This document shows positions 49,948 through 62,566 of a DNA stretch of 64,000 bases, in pieces. Under the pieces are notes generated by a model. It made no database searches. It saw only the letters and a list, made by a program, of their open reading frames with translations, and had not been told where the DNA came from. Where the stretch lies: assembly GCA_019400425.1 (NCBI GenBank), contig JAFREE010000046.1, positions 62,001-126,000 of the forward strand, given 5' to 3'. This DNA comes from Hymenochaete sp. R1 (Eukaryota > Basidiomycota > Agaricomycetes > Hymenochaetales > Hymenochaetaceae). Every line of letters begins with the position of its first letter. Positions within the stretch are counted from its first letter, which is position 1. Made by a program: the position numbers and the translations under genes.

Positions 49948-52291
49948 CTACACAATGTCCTGCGTTTCCTCCCTTTTAGCATCCGGGTCGTGAGTGATAT
50001 CGACATTATTTTCGTCCGTTTCCATTAGATTTTGTTGTTGTTTTCGACAAGAAAGCCAAGAAAACCACATCATAGCCCGCAACTGCAAAACATCCTCCTT
50101 CCAAACCTGTTGTTGATTCTGCTCTCGGAACTCGGTAGTGAGCAATTCACACCGTTCCACGTTCTCCGGGCTCACAAAATCACATGCGACCTTGATGCAG
50201 TCCGAATAGTTGCACACTTGGTGTGCACAGCCCGCAGGAATGAAGACGGCCTCCCCAGGGCGCTGGTAGAGCCGATAGCTCTTCACGCCGGTTTCTTCGT
50301 ACAGTCGCTCACGGAGGTCCGAATTGAGATAGAATGATTGTGCATGAATAGGATCGACTTGGTACTTTCCGCGGAAGTGCTTTGACAAGAATCCGCGGAG
50401 CAATTTCGCATCCTCTGCACGGAAAATGTCCCAAACAGCACATCCTGGGTCGCCGCGTGGGGTTTGCTCAGCGTGAACCATTATATTCACTGCGTCAGCC
50501 ATGTCCATATGCAAGCGCGTCGAACCATTCCCACCAGGACCGTCATTAGCAGCGTAAGCATTGTACATTTTGGGACCCAAATCGGGTGCGACTGTATTCG
50601 TGGGGAAATGAGAAGCAATGTTCATTGCTCCGTCCCTTCGACAGTAACTTGGGACCGGAACTATACGATTAAAATCGTCATATAGCTCCGGAAAAGTGCT
50701 CTGGAAATCAGATGAAGGAGGCCAGTCCTACATGATAGCAACGGTGATCAGAAATGCCTCACTGTCAAATAAAAACCAAGAACCTTCAGTTTCCAACACT
50801 CTGTTCTACCCTCGTACTTTCCAAATGAATTGAAGAACTCCGCAACCGTTATCCTCTTGTTTGCATCCGTCTGACATTCCAGAATAATGCAGGCCTGCGA
50901 TCCGTAATTATCGATAAAGTTCTGTGGCGACCAATCTTCTCGCACACGATTAAGGAGCCCAGTGACTACAAGCGGGGTTCCGCACGCCCATCGCTTCGTA
51001 AAGGTATCCTCTGTGAGTGATTCACCGGTGTAGTACGGAACGGGCCAGGAGGGAACAGGCGGTGGTAGTTCCTTGGTCGATGGCGGACGATGAACGTTCA
51101 GAATGTCAGAGTGCGAAGGGGGTGTTGGATTACACAGTAAACGGCATTTTCCGGCGTCATACACATCTTCATGATTCAGATGCGAATCTTCAGCCTTCTC
51201 GGTCGAATGTAAGTCATTCGAAAGGGGTAAGACTCTATTCGTGTGGAAAAGGTTTGAGGTTTCTTCGACATCTGATCGTGGTATGTCCACACTCTCATTA
51301 GCTTTGGAATCCTTTGAGACGTCGATAGTTGGTACGAGCTTGTCCATCTCGACCACAGTGATATCCAATTCGGGCTTATCAAAGCGGGTGATGGGAACGA
51401 ACATTGTCGAATTATGAATGGCTTTCCTTATGCATCCAACGAAATGGTTATTATCAACCTGCCGCTTCTGCGCTTGTTGGGAACTGGTACTCGAAGGCTT
51501 TAAGTCGTTCGCGGGAGGAGAGCCGGATATCATGCGATTGTCGAAGCTTTTGATTTTTTCATAGCATTCCTCGCAAGCCTCGCGACCACAGTTCCAGCAC
51601 ATCCAGGTATTAGAAAACAAAGAGGTCATACATGTATCTATCGAATTTTTAGAACACAATTACGGAATTTTTTAACCAAAAAAAGGTAACGCACCACAAA
51701 CCGCACGAACGTCAGTTTCCCTCTGTCGCTTGGCGATGAAAGGCGAGCGCTGATGCAACTGTTCTTTTCGGAGCTGTGGAAGCAGGGCTTTCGCAACGGT
51801 AGACTACGAGAAATTTGATGTCAGTTCAGTTCGCAAGTTGAAAATCATCGGGAACGAATGAAACCCACCATAATCCTCGCCGTGTGTCGCCTTTGCAATG
51901 GCACATTCCATACCTCTGGAAATAGCATTGGTACATTGTTGGCCTTTGAATCGATGGGTTGAAAGCCAAAGTTCATCAAAGATTTGGAATCGCGTTCCCT
52001 TGTGAATAACCTGATATTTTGAAAGCGGCAAGTATCACCAGCCCAACGGCGTGTACAACTAAGGCAATGGAGCTTCGGGTCGTCTTTGTACTTGGCGGAC
52101 ATACACCTGGCGCTCTGTACTTCCGTGAACAGTCTCATCGTCTGCAGCGCAGTCGTGAATACTCCATTTCCCATTTGAACAGGTATGACCATGGCACCAA
52201 AACCATGTTCCTTGGCTTCAGCCGGGTCAAGTGGTTGCGTGTTTGTATTTACTTCTATATTAAGAAACAGATGAGCCATGTTTATGGGCAA
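49948..52291 (-). CDS. JmjC-domain histone demethylase, KDM3-like, catalytic part
   Basis: KDM3-type enzymes demethylate histone H3 lysine 9 using Fe(II) and 2-oxoglutarate. A Cys-rich region comes first (KLHCLSCTRRWAGDTC), then a zinc-finger-like block (CMTSLFSNTWMCWNCGREAC, then EECYEK). The JmjC domain follows. Iron ligands appear as His and Asp in TRLHMDMADAVNIM and the distal His in IPAGCAHQVCNYSDCIKVA, so the active site looks intact. The domain border segment TFTKRWACGTPLVVTGLL and the ECWKLKDWPPSSDF junction are well preserved. The 52291 start is only the first in-frame ATG; the gene almost certainly extends upstream into the next feature, but I could not join the exons in frame. Confidence 0.82.
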
Positions 52292-52602
52292 GACCTTTCA
52301 CAGGCTACTCACGAGATTGTGCAGTATCCTTTTCCCTCCCTCTTCGTGGATGACCCGAACGCGATTGTGCATCTACTTCACGAAAGGGGATATGATCATG
52401 CTGTAGGGCGAAAACGCGAGATATGCATACCATCTTCTGTATCCACCAAAGCTCGTTGCTTCTCAGAGGCAATGGGAACTCTCTTCGACGCAGATTGTTT
52501 CGGGGCTAATAAAAATGCTTTGGTCAGTCGTTTTGACTTTCCATGATGCTGGCGAGCGGGAAGGAAGACGAATTAAATTGTGGCGCCTTTGATGATGAAG
52601 CA

Positions 52603-54247
52603 CTACTGCCAGGGCGCAAAGTCTGAAACATAGTGGTAATTGTAGTAGTACTTACTGGTAATTTCCAAAAGTGCATCCGAATTTCCTCTTGCTCTTCTCT
52701 TCCTTTGTCGGTTTGATCCCGAGTTACCGTTGACTTCGCCCGGTGGAGGAGGGGAGGCGTCCGATTGTGTGGATGACTTTGAGTCACTCCGTCGCGTCAC
52801 ATTCGAGATGCGGCCACTTTGTACATCGGAATAGGTTCGCTTGCGACCATGCACGCCATTAGGGACCTGCCATTCCGGCACTTGGGAATGGTCGCTCGAA
52901 GATGTGGTGCGCTCGCCTTGAAGTGATTTCTGGGCGACTATCCGGGTTGATGCACGAGCACCAATCTGCAGACCTAGCGTGGGAGACTTGCATTAGTTCG
53001 GGTTATGCAAAGAAAGCCTGGAGGGTAACTAGTCGTACGAGAGCCACCCGCCACCACTGCAGCCATGTAAATTGTGCTTAAACTTGACGGTCGTTCAAGC
53101 ACAAGGAACAACGGGCGTCAGCGAGAGTGGGCCGCGTTGTCCCAAACAAGTAACGGAAATAACGTGACTATAAAGAATTTTGCAATTACGATTACGTCAA
53201 AAGACTAAAACCTTCTTCGCGGACGACTCCGGAGAACGGAAGTAAAAAATAGTCATCGAAGGCACGGCATCATAGAAAGACAAATCATATGCACGACCTT
53301 TTGGAGAGACAAGGGAAACTGATTTACCATCTTCGTCCTGAGGAGTGATTTGGTAAGAATCCTCATGATAACGACTCGTTTGTATTGGCGTACAACGCGA
53401 ATAAATGGGATGCGGATGAGGGGGTATTCTATTGGACTGTGACTGGGTAAAAAATGCACACGGCTGTTCAGAGAAAGCACCGGCATAAGCAGGGTAAAAG
53501 GTCGAGTGCTGGAAATAAAGTCGCTGAGATACAGCGCCATCCTGTTGTTTCTCATGGGAACTCAACCCACTTGACGAAGCTTTTGCGGTGGGACTGCGAG
53601 GACTGCCTAACGGCGAGGTTCTCGAGTCAGATCTAAGAGCGGTATTTGGAGAGGGGAGCTGAAATGGGAAGTGTTCAGAGTGATGTATATGCGTGTCCAC
53701 AGCCGGGCCGTTTGGCACGGATGACGAATGAAAGCGGACGGGGTCTAAATTCGCGTTGTTCATGGCACAATTAAACATGATTAGGACAATATCAGCACGA
53801 TTTTAGTCAGGGAAACAGGCGAGGCGATAACAGACCTTCGGAGCGTTCATAGTCCCGTCGGGATTCAGAAAGTATGACCGGATCACCAAGGCCCTGGATC
53901 TCTTCTCGGTGGGATGTGGACGGGGTTGTATGGGGCGCATGTTGGGTCTTTTTTGTTAATATCGATGGACTACGTACCATCGAACGTGAACGAGGTCTGG
54001 AGGCTGGTAGCATTCGATGGTTCTCCGCTGAGTCGTGAGCAATGCACTCCTCTCGACTTGACCCTAAGTCATGTTCACTACGTCGTGTCGGAAACGAGCC
54101 AATCCAGGAGTCTTGAGGAGCTGAGAAGCTCGGTGACGGCGTTGACCGCGCATCGCGTGCATGAAGACTCGGAGCCGGGTTGAGAAGCCCTTGAAGGCAC
54201 ATAGGATTGTTCGGAGTACGAGGGGCTGCCGCTGAAGCAGACGACAT
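52603..54247 (-). CDS. Probable N-terminal part of the JmjC demethylase gene
   Basis: Three exons join well: 53836-54247, 53328-53744 and 52656-52973. They encode a Ser/Pro-rich region with SPSILTKKTQHAPHTTP, then HIHHSEHFPFQLPSP, then VPEWQVPNGVHGRKRTYSD and a basic patch RQRKRRARGNSDALLEIT. From the donor at 52655 onward no acceptor gives a clean frame. Between 52290 and 52650 protein-like pieces (for example SSKAPQFNSSSFPLASIM and KRLTKAFLLAPKQSASKR) lie in different frames. It is most likely the 5' half of the JmjC gene, but a separate gene is possible. Confidence 0.55.
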
Positions 54248-57200
54248 CGCTCAAGTGATGGTTACAAGTTTTCTCCGGTGCTAGGTATCAATAGAGACTT
54301 CTGGTGCGTTGTCCCAGGAGGAAGGGGGGAGTAGAGTCGGAGTGGGGATCCGCGTAAGGTCATTGGAAGAAGAATGAAGCCGACTCGAGTTATAAGGAAA
54401 TTCTTCGCGGAGTTTAAAATGCTTTAATACTTTTATGGAAATGATTTGTATTTTTTGATTATTATTTTTTGAAAATTCATGACTGCTTTTGATTCCGCGC
54501 TTCTAGGATCCTTGCATCCCATCTCCATGCTGTCCAGAACCATTCAGCCCGCGCGACAAAGCATGTCTGAGAATACTGTCACCAGTCTGAGGAAGATGCT
54601 CGACACCCCCAAAGACGCAGTTCTTTTTTTCGGAACATGGAACCACGACCGACGTTGGCTTGAAGGGCCCTCACTCCTAACTGTTCGCTACTTGCATGAT
54701 CATACGACGTATTGTCCCCTGAGCTTACGTTCAAAGTCGCCCAAGAGCGTGTGCGCTGTCTCTGAATCCGATCTTCCGGCGGTCTAGTGCTCGCCCTAAG
54801 CGTACACATCGTTTCACAACTATCAACACGGTCCTTTCGCATCGGTTTGCTGAGGTACTAACATCGGCAGGCCTGAGTACGTCAAATGCCAGTGGAAACG
54901 GTGAGCTCGGGCGCCCCCGTCATAGTTGGATAATTGACTTTTGTGTAGGTTCCTGCGATCGGCTATCGCGCAGAAAAAACGCGAATTGAATTCAAAAGAA
55001 AATAAAAAAACATGTTATCGTCGCTTCTTAAAACTTCTTGCTGCGATGAAGCTAACACAGTGTAAGTGGGATCACGTTCCTCGAGCACGAGGCCGCCGCC
55101 ATTGCTTGCGCCAGAATCGCAAGAACTTTTATACGAATCGATAACGGCGCAAGGGATTAGTGCTAATCCTTGTTTCTCCAGGGTACCTACGGCGATTATC
55201 TGTGGAAACGACCGGATGACTCTAGCTCTCACCCCCAGCTACAATCGGATTCCAAGTTCAGCGAATAGACGATCACCTCCACTCAATATCCGAACGCCGA
55301 ATGGGCCAATCGAACGAGTATTGCCAACGAGCTTTCTCACAGTCTTAAAATGGATCGTTTCACAGGGCCACCACAAGGGGATGCGCCCCTATCAGCCACA
55401 CGATTGGACTCGTCAGCAGTCGAGTCCAAGAAATAGCAGATCAGCCATGTCTCGCGCTCTGAGTGTACCGAGAGCGAATTGAAATAGAAAGCCTTGACGA
55501 GAAGGCTGTTTCCGCCCAGCGACAAGCGACGCTCCGGATTCAGCGAAGGGTTGATACGTCGTTCTGAACTGCCTCCCCTCGCCCCAGCTTCTGACGGAAT
55601 GCGATTTGCACGGAGTTAGTTTTGATGACGGAAACCCCATCAACTATCAGCAACAGCCTACCCGCCTACCCAAGTCCGATCGAAGTACGATAAGCTCTGT
55701 TAGATGACTGGTAGGCACTGAGCGTAGGAACAGGCTGTTGATTCGCCTCAAGGTTCGGGGAGTCCATTCAAGATCGACTCAGGTCATTGTGACCGTCTAC
55801 GTCATTATATTACCCTTTTCCCTCGAGTGGGACGGATGATATTTGAGTTATACTTGTGTTCTCGTGGCTCACATGACTGTCGAACAAATATCTAGTTACA
55901 GATGAATACCTTCGGAAAACGGAAATCTACCTCGGGTTTTTTCCAACTCTTTTCGAGCTCGTGGATGTCTTTTCTTTCCAAAGTACCGCGGCCGTGGGGG
56001 AACAACAAAGCTTCTGAACCCCTTCAGATCCAGGTGCTTTCTTACAGCCTCGGCGAAGAGGTCTTCCAAACCTTCGCACCTTCGCAGGCCTTTCGACACT
56101 ACACTTTTCGACACCACCATGCCTGACGCCACGCCTCCACGTACTTTGAGGTGATCCAACTTTACGTGGGGAAAAGGTCGCCGCCTTCGCGCCCACCTGA
56201 CGCGCACGCATGCCGGGAGAGAGCCGCGTCGCTCGGAGGAAGTTCTTCCTTAACATTGCTGTTCCGCGCAGCTTGAATCGCCGTCTCTCCGTCGTTGACT
56301 TGACGTTTCGCGAACGAGCTTATGGTATCGCCTCTATCAACGAAAGAATTTGAAGTTCAAAAGAACAGTCGTTGATGCGTGCAGTAAGCGTGTTGTTCGT
56401 GATCGGCGACGGGAAAGATACCGCGGGAAGGGAGTCGCAGCCGCCAACCGTTGGCATGAGTTTGCTTTCGCCAAACTTCTGAGCAAGCTAGTCACGCTTT
56501 GGGCTGACCTTAACATGTTGAAGATAGGCAAGAAGCTTCCCATGGCAATGTGCGGTGCTCGCGAAGAACGACAACTTATTCAGTTCGTCGGAGGACGGGG
56601 GTTCATATGACAAGAACAAATCAACCTTTACTTGGACGCTGTAGAAAAGAAGTTCCTCAACGAGCGATGCTTATTCAACGGCGGAATGTTTTGAGTCTCA
56701 TCCTGATCCTCTTCTTGGAAAAGGCCTGTAGAGGAAAGAAGGTGAAGGGGGCTTGTTTTGGGTATTGTATAATGATTTAGGAAAGTGTTGGGATTGAATA
56801 CGAGAACTCGAGCGAAGCCTGGCTCTGGTACCTTAGCACACATTGGGTTATCTGACCATGTATGAGGTACCTTCTTCACATCTCGCTTTGTATCCGTCTT
56901 TTACTTTCGGCGGCGTAAAGGCCACTTCTCCCGCACTTATTACCCAGAACATCGATAGACGAGCCGCGCGTTTTCTATTCTCTTCATTCCCCTAGACTTC
57001 GGGTTCCTGCTGAGCCTGAGTCAGCCATAGAACAGGAAGCTACTTTATCACCCCAAACATTTTATGATCTAGCCCTAAGCAGTCACCGTGAGATAAAGCG
57101 TAGCTTTATCATAGCCTGGGTCAACGAATTCAATCACAAAAGATGCATCTGAGTATACTAGCAGCGATGTCCGGGTTCGGGGGGACAACAACATCAATTC

Positions 57201-57249
57201 AAAGAACAAAGAACACGCAAACTGCGTGTACATCAAACTCATTTCGAAG
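54248..57249. other. Long intergenic region with splice-like signals but no resolved gene
   Basis: About 3 kb. Around 54849-54947 there is a chain typical of introns: tactaac then cggcag, a 30-nt candidate exon, donor gtgagc and acceptor tgtgtag. I could not extend it into a long open protein. The GC-rich stretch 55900-56300 has open frames on both strands without family motifs; it could be a decayed gene or element. Confidence 0.35.
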
Positions 57250-59079
57250 TTAAAGTGCGCTGAACCTTCGACTCGCTCTCCTTGGCAAACCAAATGGCGA
57301 TGAAGCGGAATTTGACTCATCATCTATTGCGGGTGGATTACGAGCGCCGGCCCCCGTATTTGGTCTCGAAGAAGATCGGGAAGTAGAAGTACCGTGAAGA
57401 GTGACCAGAGCCTCTGATTGAGCGACGCGCCGGGAAGGGTTATGTGCGGGAGTGATATATGCTCGGGGACGAGGGCATCCTTCAGCATAGGCTGACACTA
57501 CTTGAATAGGTATACAAGATAGTCTGGCCTCGGACGATGGCTGAAAGCCGACGGTCAAAGGCGGGAGTACATCCACAAAATACTGAGCTCGAAATGGTAA
57601 GGCACTGAAGCGACCAATGTCAGCTCAAAACTCACTTCTTGCGTAAACCCACCAAACTGGAAGGACGGTACGCAGCCCAGCGGGATGAGCAGCTCACCAT
57701 GCAAGCAACGTTCGAAGCCATCCTTGGCGTCCGATGTCGCCGCCCAAATGGCATGAGCTAAGGGCTGGGCATCGCTTTCTTTAACAGCGTCCGGATCAAA
57801 CCGTTCCACAGGAGCTATCGATACTCGAGCTGACAGTTTGCGACGGAGGATGACGAGAGGGGCAGATGGACTTGACAGTAAGTCGAGAGCTTGCTTGTCG
57901 GTTGACCTAATCGTGAGGTGAAGAGGGAGAATGGATCCCCGAGTATACGTTAGCTACGGCAGATTTGAATCAGTTTTGAATTGAAGATATGGCGACTGCA
58001 CATTTCGTACCGGAGTGGCGAGAGCAAGCTACAATAAATGCGTAGTCAGAGTGGGGCCGAAGACGATAGAAAAGGAGCCAGTGCCTCACACGATAGATCA
58101 CATTTACCTGCCGCTGCCGGAACAGCGTTCCCTTTATCTCCAGGTTTGGTAGAGTCTGCCACCCCGCCGGGTCTAAAGTTGGCCCGAGTAAAGGAGTATT
58201 GTTCTTGTATGCTCTGCGGCGAGCGCTTGACGGTACATCGGGACGAATTGTTGGGGTGTATCCAATGAGCGTTGACAATCTTCGATTATCATTTCCGTAA
58301 GGCGCCTGCTGCATGTTCCCGATTTAATAAAACAGTGCTCACGAACTATCGGACCGGAAAAGTCCATGTCGCTTGACGCTCAGAGAGAGTCGGTATGTTA
58401 TTGCGGAGTCCCACCCTGTGCTCTGCACGTTTGGTGGCAGATGTTCGACCTTTCTTAGTTGTAGATCTCGAGCAACTTTATCGCTTATTGTCACCTCTGC
58501 GGGGAGTGAGATTGAGAAGGGCCAGTTGTACATCCCAACAAGTTTGCCCGTGTATCTCGTGTTGCTGATTTCAGAGGGCGCTCGGGGATGTCCGAATTCT
58601 TCATGCCAAATTGTCTCCGAAAGCTGAGCAAAGACCCGTTCTTCAAGACCAACACTGACTGTACCCTTGATCTGAAAAGTCGGTTTCCATTTCAGGACGA
58701 AAGAGCATGATAACAAGGCGACAGAATCAGTACCCACGGAAATAACTACGCTTCTGATGCTCTCGGGTTTCTTCAAGTCGAGTGATACTTCTCCGGAGAT
58801 CTTCTGACCCTCAAAAAAAATAGGAAGACTCTTCGTAGTAGGTGCAGAGCTTCGGAGGCGCAAAATAGCCAATGGTTTCTTGGGGGAGCCTTCCAAATGG
58901 AATTCGTGAGTCTGCGGGTCGAAAGAACCTGGAGACCGGTTCAATCTGATGGTGGATGGGCCAGGTTCGTTTTCGCCATATGTTGGCGGTTGTCCGTGCA
59001 ACGAAACGGAGCTACCGGGCTCGTCCTCTGCTTGAGCGATGGCAGCCAAAGGCAATTCGCTGCGAAGCATTTCGTTCAA
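57250..59079 (-). CDS. Arrestin-like protein, copy 2
   Basis: 525 residues in exons 58343-59079, 58108-58279, 58011-58028, 57636-57953, 57250-57582. The N-domain shows GQKISGEVSLDLKKP, GMYNWPFSISLPAEV and ITYRLSLSVKRHGLF. The C-domain shows GWQTLPNLEIKGTLFRQRQ, LTYTRGSILPLHLTIR, KQALDLLSSPSAPLVILRR and YFVDVLPPLTVGFQ. It shares domain order, several intron positions and an 18-nt micro-exon (LALATP) with copy 1, 17 kb away. A Ser/Arg/Pro-rich tail extends beyond copy 1. No PPxY motif was seen. A role in endocytic sorting of membrane proteins is inferred from the family. A TATATAAT-like box lies about 135 bp upstream on the minus strand. Confidence 0.82.
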
Positions 59080-59220
59080 GGGACGTGGTAGCTATTTGTT
59101 GAGGGAGAGCTTGAGCGGAATGGTAAGGCCAACACAATCGTGAGCGTCTTATAAGTAAGGCGACTCTCCCCGAGAACCGACTGTGCATTGCATGCGTTAC
59201 GAGTATGCCCAATTATATAT

Positions 59221-59514
59221 TCATGGAAACCGAATTCCTATGAACTTCAGTAAGACAATTAGTTGAAACGTCGCCTATTTTATGTAGTTGAACAATAAGC
59301 GTCAGCTACTCACCGAAGATGTTGCTAGGCCAGAGCCATCGCCACAATCCAGGCACACACCCACAAAAATGAGCAAGAAGAGAAGTAAATACGTTACTAG
59401 TAGATGAGTCAGACGTGCCGCTCTACTTTGTTGGCTACACCATTCTTGATCGGACATCGTAAACTCGTTGAAAGTGTTGTCTGCTCGGTCTGTGAGATTC
59501 CGCAGCCATTCCAC
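59221..59514 (-). CDS. Candidate small single-pass membrane protein, 74 residues
   Basis: Two exons (59314-59514 and 59221-59244) joined by an intron with a perfect gtgagt donor and an AAG acceptor. The product has one strongly hydrophobic segment (LLVTYLLLFLLIFVGVCLDC) after a charged N-terminus starting MEWLRNLTDRADNTF. It sits in the promoter region of arrestin-like copy 2. No family recognised; it could be a chance frame or part of the arrestin leader. Confidence 0.25.
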
Positions 59515-60088
59515 ATCATGGCATTTTCAAACAAAATCAGCAAACGATAAGCCTATCGCACTTTATCGAATCACCTTTCTCAACGAATACTATGGTTGAG
59601 AAAGCATCATAATAAGAGCCTGATGGAACCGTTTGGGGGTTCAGCGGGCGTGCAGCTTACACGTGGAAGCTTTGGGTTTCTTGTCCTCAATATAAAGGGT
59701 GATATGTCTGCCACGCCTCCCGAGGGAATACACATATGGAGATGCAGTTGCACGAAAGACAGTCACAATAAGCCCGTAGAAAGCCCAGTCTATCTGAAAT
59801 GTTGGCGGCTCACAACTGTCCTGTCTGCCAGCAACTCTTTTCAAACACTTCTAACACAGGTACCTGAAATCCTCTCCATCGTCCTTTGATGATATCATCT
59901 TGCAAGCATAGAATCCCGGCATTCAACGATTCACGATCTTTAAGAACGATGTAGTGTATGAGGAGAGGTAAGAAGTGACCGAAAAGTCGTCACTTCAATG
60001 TTCCAAAATCTAGCAGCCAATTTTATTTCCCACGAATACGAATATTGTCTATTGTCTTTTTGACGCAGTAACTCTCCTTTGAGCAGCC
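59515..60088. other. Intergenic region upstream of TRAPPC2L
   Basis: 574 bp. A 97-codon plus-strand frame at 59596 shows no protein-like motifs. Probably promoter of TRAPPC2L. Confidence 0.45.
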
Positions 60089-60750
60089 ATGGCGCCTCAA
60101 CTACAGCTTCACGCAGTAGCCTTCATCTCACCACAGAACCACCCAATTCTTGTTCGCTCATTCTCCAAAAATCAAGACGATATCAAATTTCACTACATTG
60201 CTCACACGAGCCTGGACGTTATAGAAGAACGAAGTGAGCGTTTCTCGCACTCTGCTTGTTCGTGGCGGACAGCCGATCGAGGTCCATGCATTCAAACCCA
60301 TATCCGTCGTAATTTTCAATCGACGCTCAGCGGGAGCTAGTAATAAGTCTACCGAGTGTTATCTTGGGCTTTTGTATGCTTTGGAAGATGTTGCCGTCTA
60401 TGGGTACATTACACCCTTGAAGGTGAAGATCGTCCTTGCCCTCGGACTCACGGACTCTGTCGTTCGGGATGCGGACATCACCATGGTGCGCAGTTTCCCC
60501 CCTCTTCTTTCACATTTCAAAGTATCGCGTTGATGAAGCATCGGAAAAGATATTCCGAGCCATGCATATGGCGTATTTCCAGGCCCTTGCGAATCCATTC
60601 CTGCGCCTTGACGCTCCTTTTGATGCAGTCATTGACCATACGGCGCTCCTTGTGCAGGGTGGGAAACGCTGGAAAGGGCTTCGCAGGCGTGTCGATGATG
60701 TCGGACGAGCAGTAGGAGCAACAATACCGTTGAGTGCTGACGAAGACTAA
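60089..60750 (+). CDS. TRAPP complex subunit, TRAPPC2L/TCA17 type
   Basis: Subunit of the TRAPP tethering complex in Golgi traffic. Exons 60089-60233, 60331-60485 and 60550 (or 60523)-60750 give 166 or 175 residues. The sedlin-like longin fold is seen in LHAVAFISPQNHPILVRSF, IKFHYIAHTSLDVIEER, YLGLLYALEDVAVYGYITP, VVRDADITM and FRAMHMAYFQALANPF. Both possible acceptors of the last intron are AAG and keep frame. The short exon structure and length fit the family. Confidence 0.88.
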
Positions 60751-61196
60751 TTCAATTCCGGTATATCGTAATTTGAGGATGTCTCTGTGAGTGCACTTCT
60801 ATTTGAGTCGGTCGGTTCCTTCGTCAGCGTCCAATCGAGCCTTGTGCATACTCACGATTGTGCGCTTGATTCAGTTTCCCCTTGATCTGTATTGGGAACC
60901 AAAATCAAATGTGGCCTTTCTATTGACTCAGTACGCTCAAGAACACAGGTGCTGGGACAGATACGGGGCGTACATAATTGAAAGGATCTTCCAGAAGTAT
61001 AGACTTGTCTAATCCAAGGTTGCTCGCTACTCTTAATTCGGCGAGTAAACGAGCTTTATTTTCAATTTGTTCAATATGATATAGGACAAAACAGTATAGG
61101 CGCATGTGATGCGTTCTCTACTCGACGCAATACAGATCTTAAGCTTTAATTTTAGTACACTCCATCTATCACCGAGAACACCGGCTCTGCTTTGTC
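60751..61196. other. Convergent intergenic region
   Basis: 446 bp between two stop codons, no gene supported. Confidence 0.5.
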
Positions 61197-62566
61197 CTAG
61201 CTCTTGTCCTTAGCAAATGTGGCGGCGACAAGCAAGGGGAAAACGAGAGTCGCGTCCGCGAAAACCTATAGACAGATATCATAAGCGAGTGGGCCGTATT
61301 GTAGAGTTCCACACTTCACCTTGACCGATTCTGATCCCGCGCGGATCTTGCCCCAGGATATGGCTTCGTCTGGACGAGCGCCAGAGTCGGATCCGTCAAA
61401 TTCTTGTCCAGTATTCTGATGTATGCTGAGCCTGTAGACAGGAAGCTGGTACAGAATGCGATCACTTACGATGTAGACCGAGAAGTCGGCTCCATTTCGC
61501 TGCAAGTTATCCTTGAGCATGTTTCAAAATACATGTAAGTACATGTTGTCGTACGATTAACATGGCGTTAGCTATTTGATGTTTGCAAACTCCGCCGCCG
61601 AGGATGATCATTCCCGCTTTCTTAGCTGTCCGTGAAAGTTCATTAAGATTTCGAATGTCCTTGACGATGTCAACGATGAGCCCGGGATTCCGAAAAGAGT
61701 GAAAATAAATCATGTCGCCAAGCGAGCCATCCGTGAGTGCAGGACAAAACACTGGAATGTTATTCTAAGAAACTCGTAATCGACCTCTGTAACGGGAAGA
61801 CGGCGAAAATAAAGAGCAAACCTTGTATGCCCAATAGTAAACTGACTCTTCATTGTCGATTTCTCTCCCGAGCCGATGGATAAACGAGCTCGGAGTCCAC
61901 ACCTCGCCACTGACTTTTTGCTCTTCTAGCATTTGGTCTAGTATAGGCATCAGCCAGTCCTCGAACTTGCAGTAGTTGTCATTGGGTACGACGAGATTTC
62001 CAATCCGATTCATTCCCTTCTGCCGAAGGTCTGCGCCGTCTAGGTTCCAGTCTGCGAGATAGGTCTTCCCGAGACACTTGATGAAATCCTCTTCAATACC
62101 TCCAGCTGTTGTGACAATCGCCGACACATGCTTGTGCTTAGCCAGATACAAGATGACTTCTCGTAAACCCGAAGAAATGAGGTTTGAAGTATATCCAAGA
62201 AAGACTCGACACCGGGTCTCAGCACGCACTTCCGCGGAGCGATACTCGTCTGATACGTCTTCAGTGAGAGGCTCGTCCGAAAGCCTCCATGAACGCTGTG
62301 AGGAGGATAGGTGTTTTTTCAACGTCGAGTTCGGTTTCTCAGAGCGATGCTAAAGACTTGCTGACCATCTTGTTGACAATTCGGATTGCACGTCCTAAGC
62401 TTGTGGCCTGAAATCCAATCCGCTCATAGCTGTCTAGTAAATCACCCAAGCCGACCTCCGAGTCAAAATTTGGGCCTTCCACGGAGACTGCACCCTCTGG
62501 AACGGGTTGAGACGGTAGCAAGACTGCATTTGAAGCCCCAGAAGGTACTGAGCTATTGTTATCCAT
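61197..62566 (-). CDS. DYS1: Deoxyhypusine synthase
   Basis: Makes the deoxyhypusine residue on eIF5A from spermidine, using NAD. Six exons (62366-62566, 61822-62295, 61555-61764, 61470-61499, 61320-61415, 61197-61265) give 359 residues, the normal size. Key motifs are [45 protein letters not shown] [49 protein letters not shown], and the active-site block [14 protein letters not shown] with the catalytic Lys328. The tail [18 protein letters not shown] is complete. Exon 4 is only 30 nt. It is divergent from the SEC7 gene, 213 bp apart. Confidence 0.96.

Noticed and set aside
55896..56256. Basic minus-strand frames resembling a ribosomal protein
   Set aside because: Composition only; no family motif and several competing frames.
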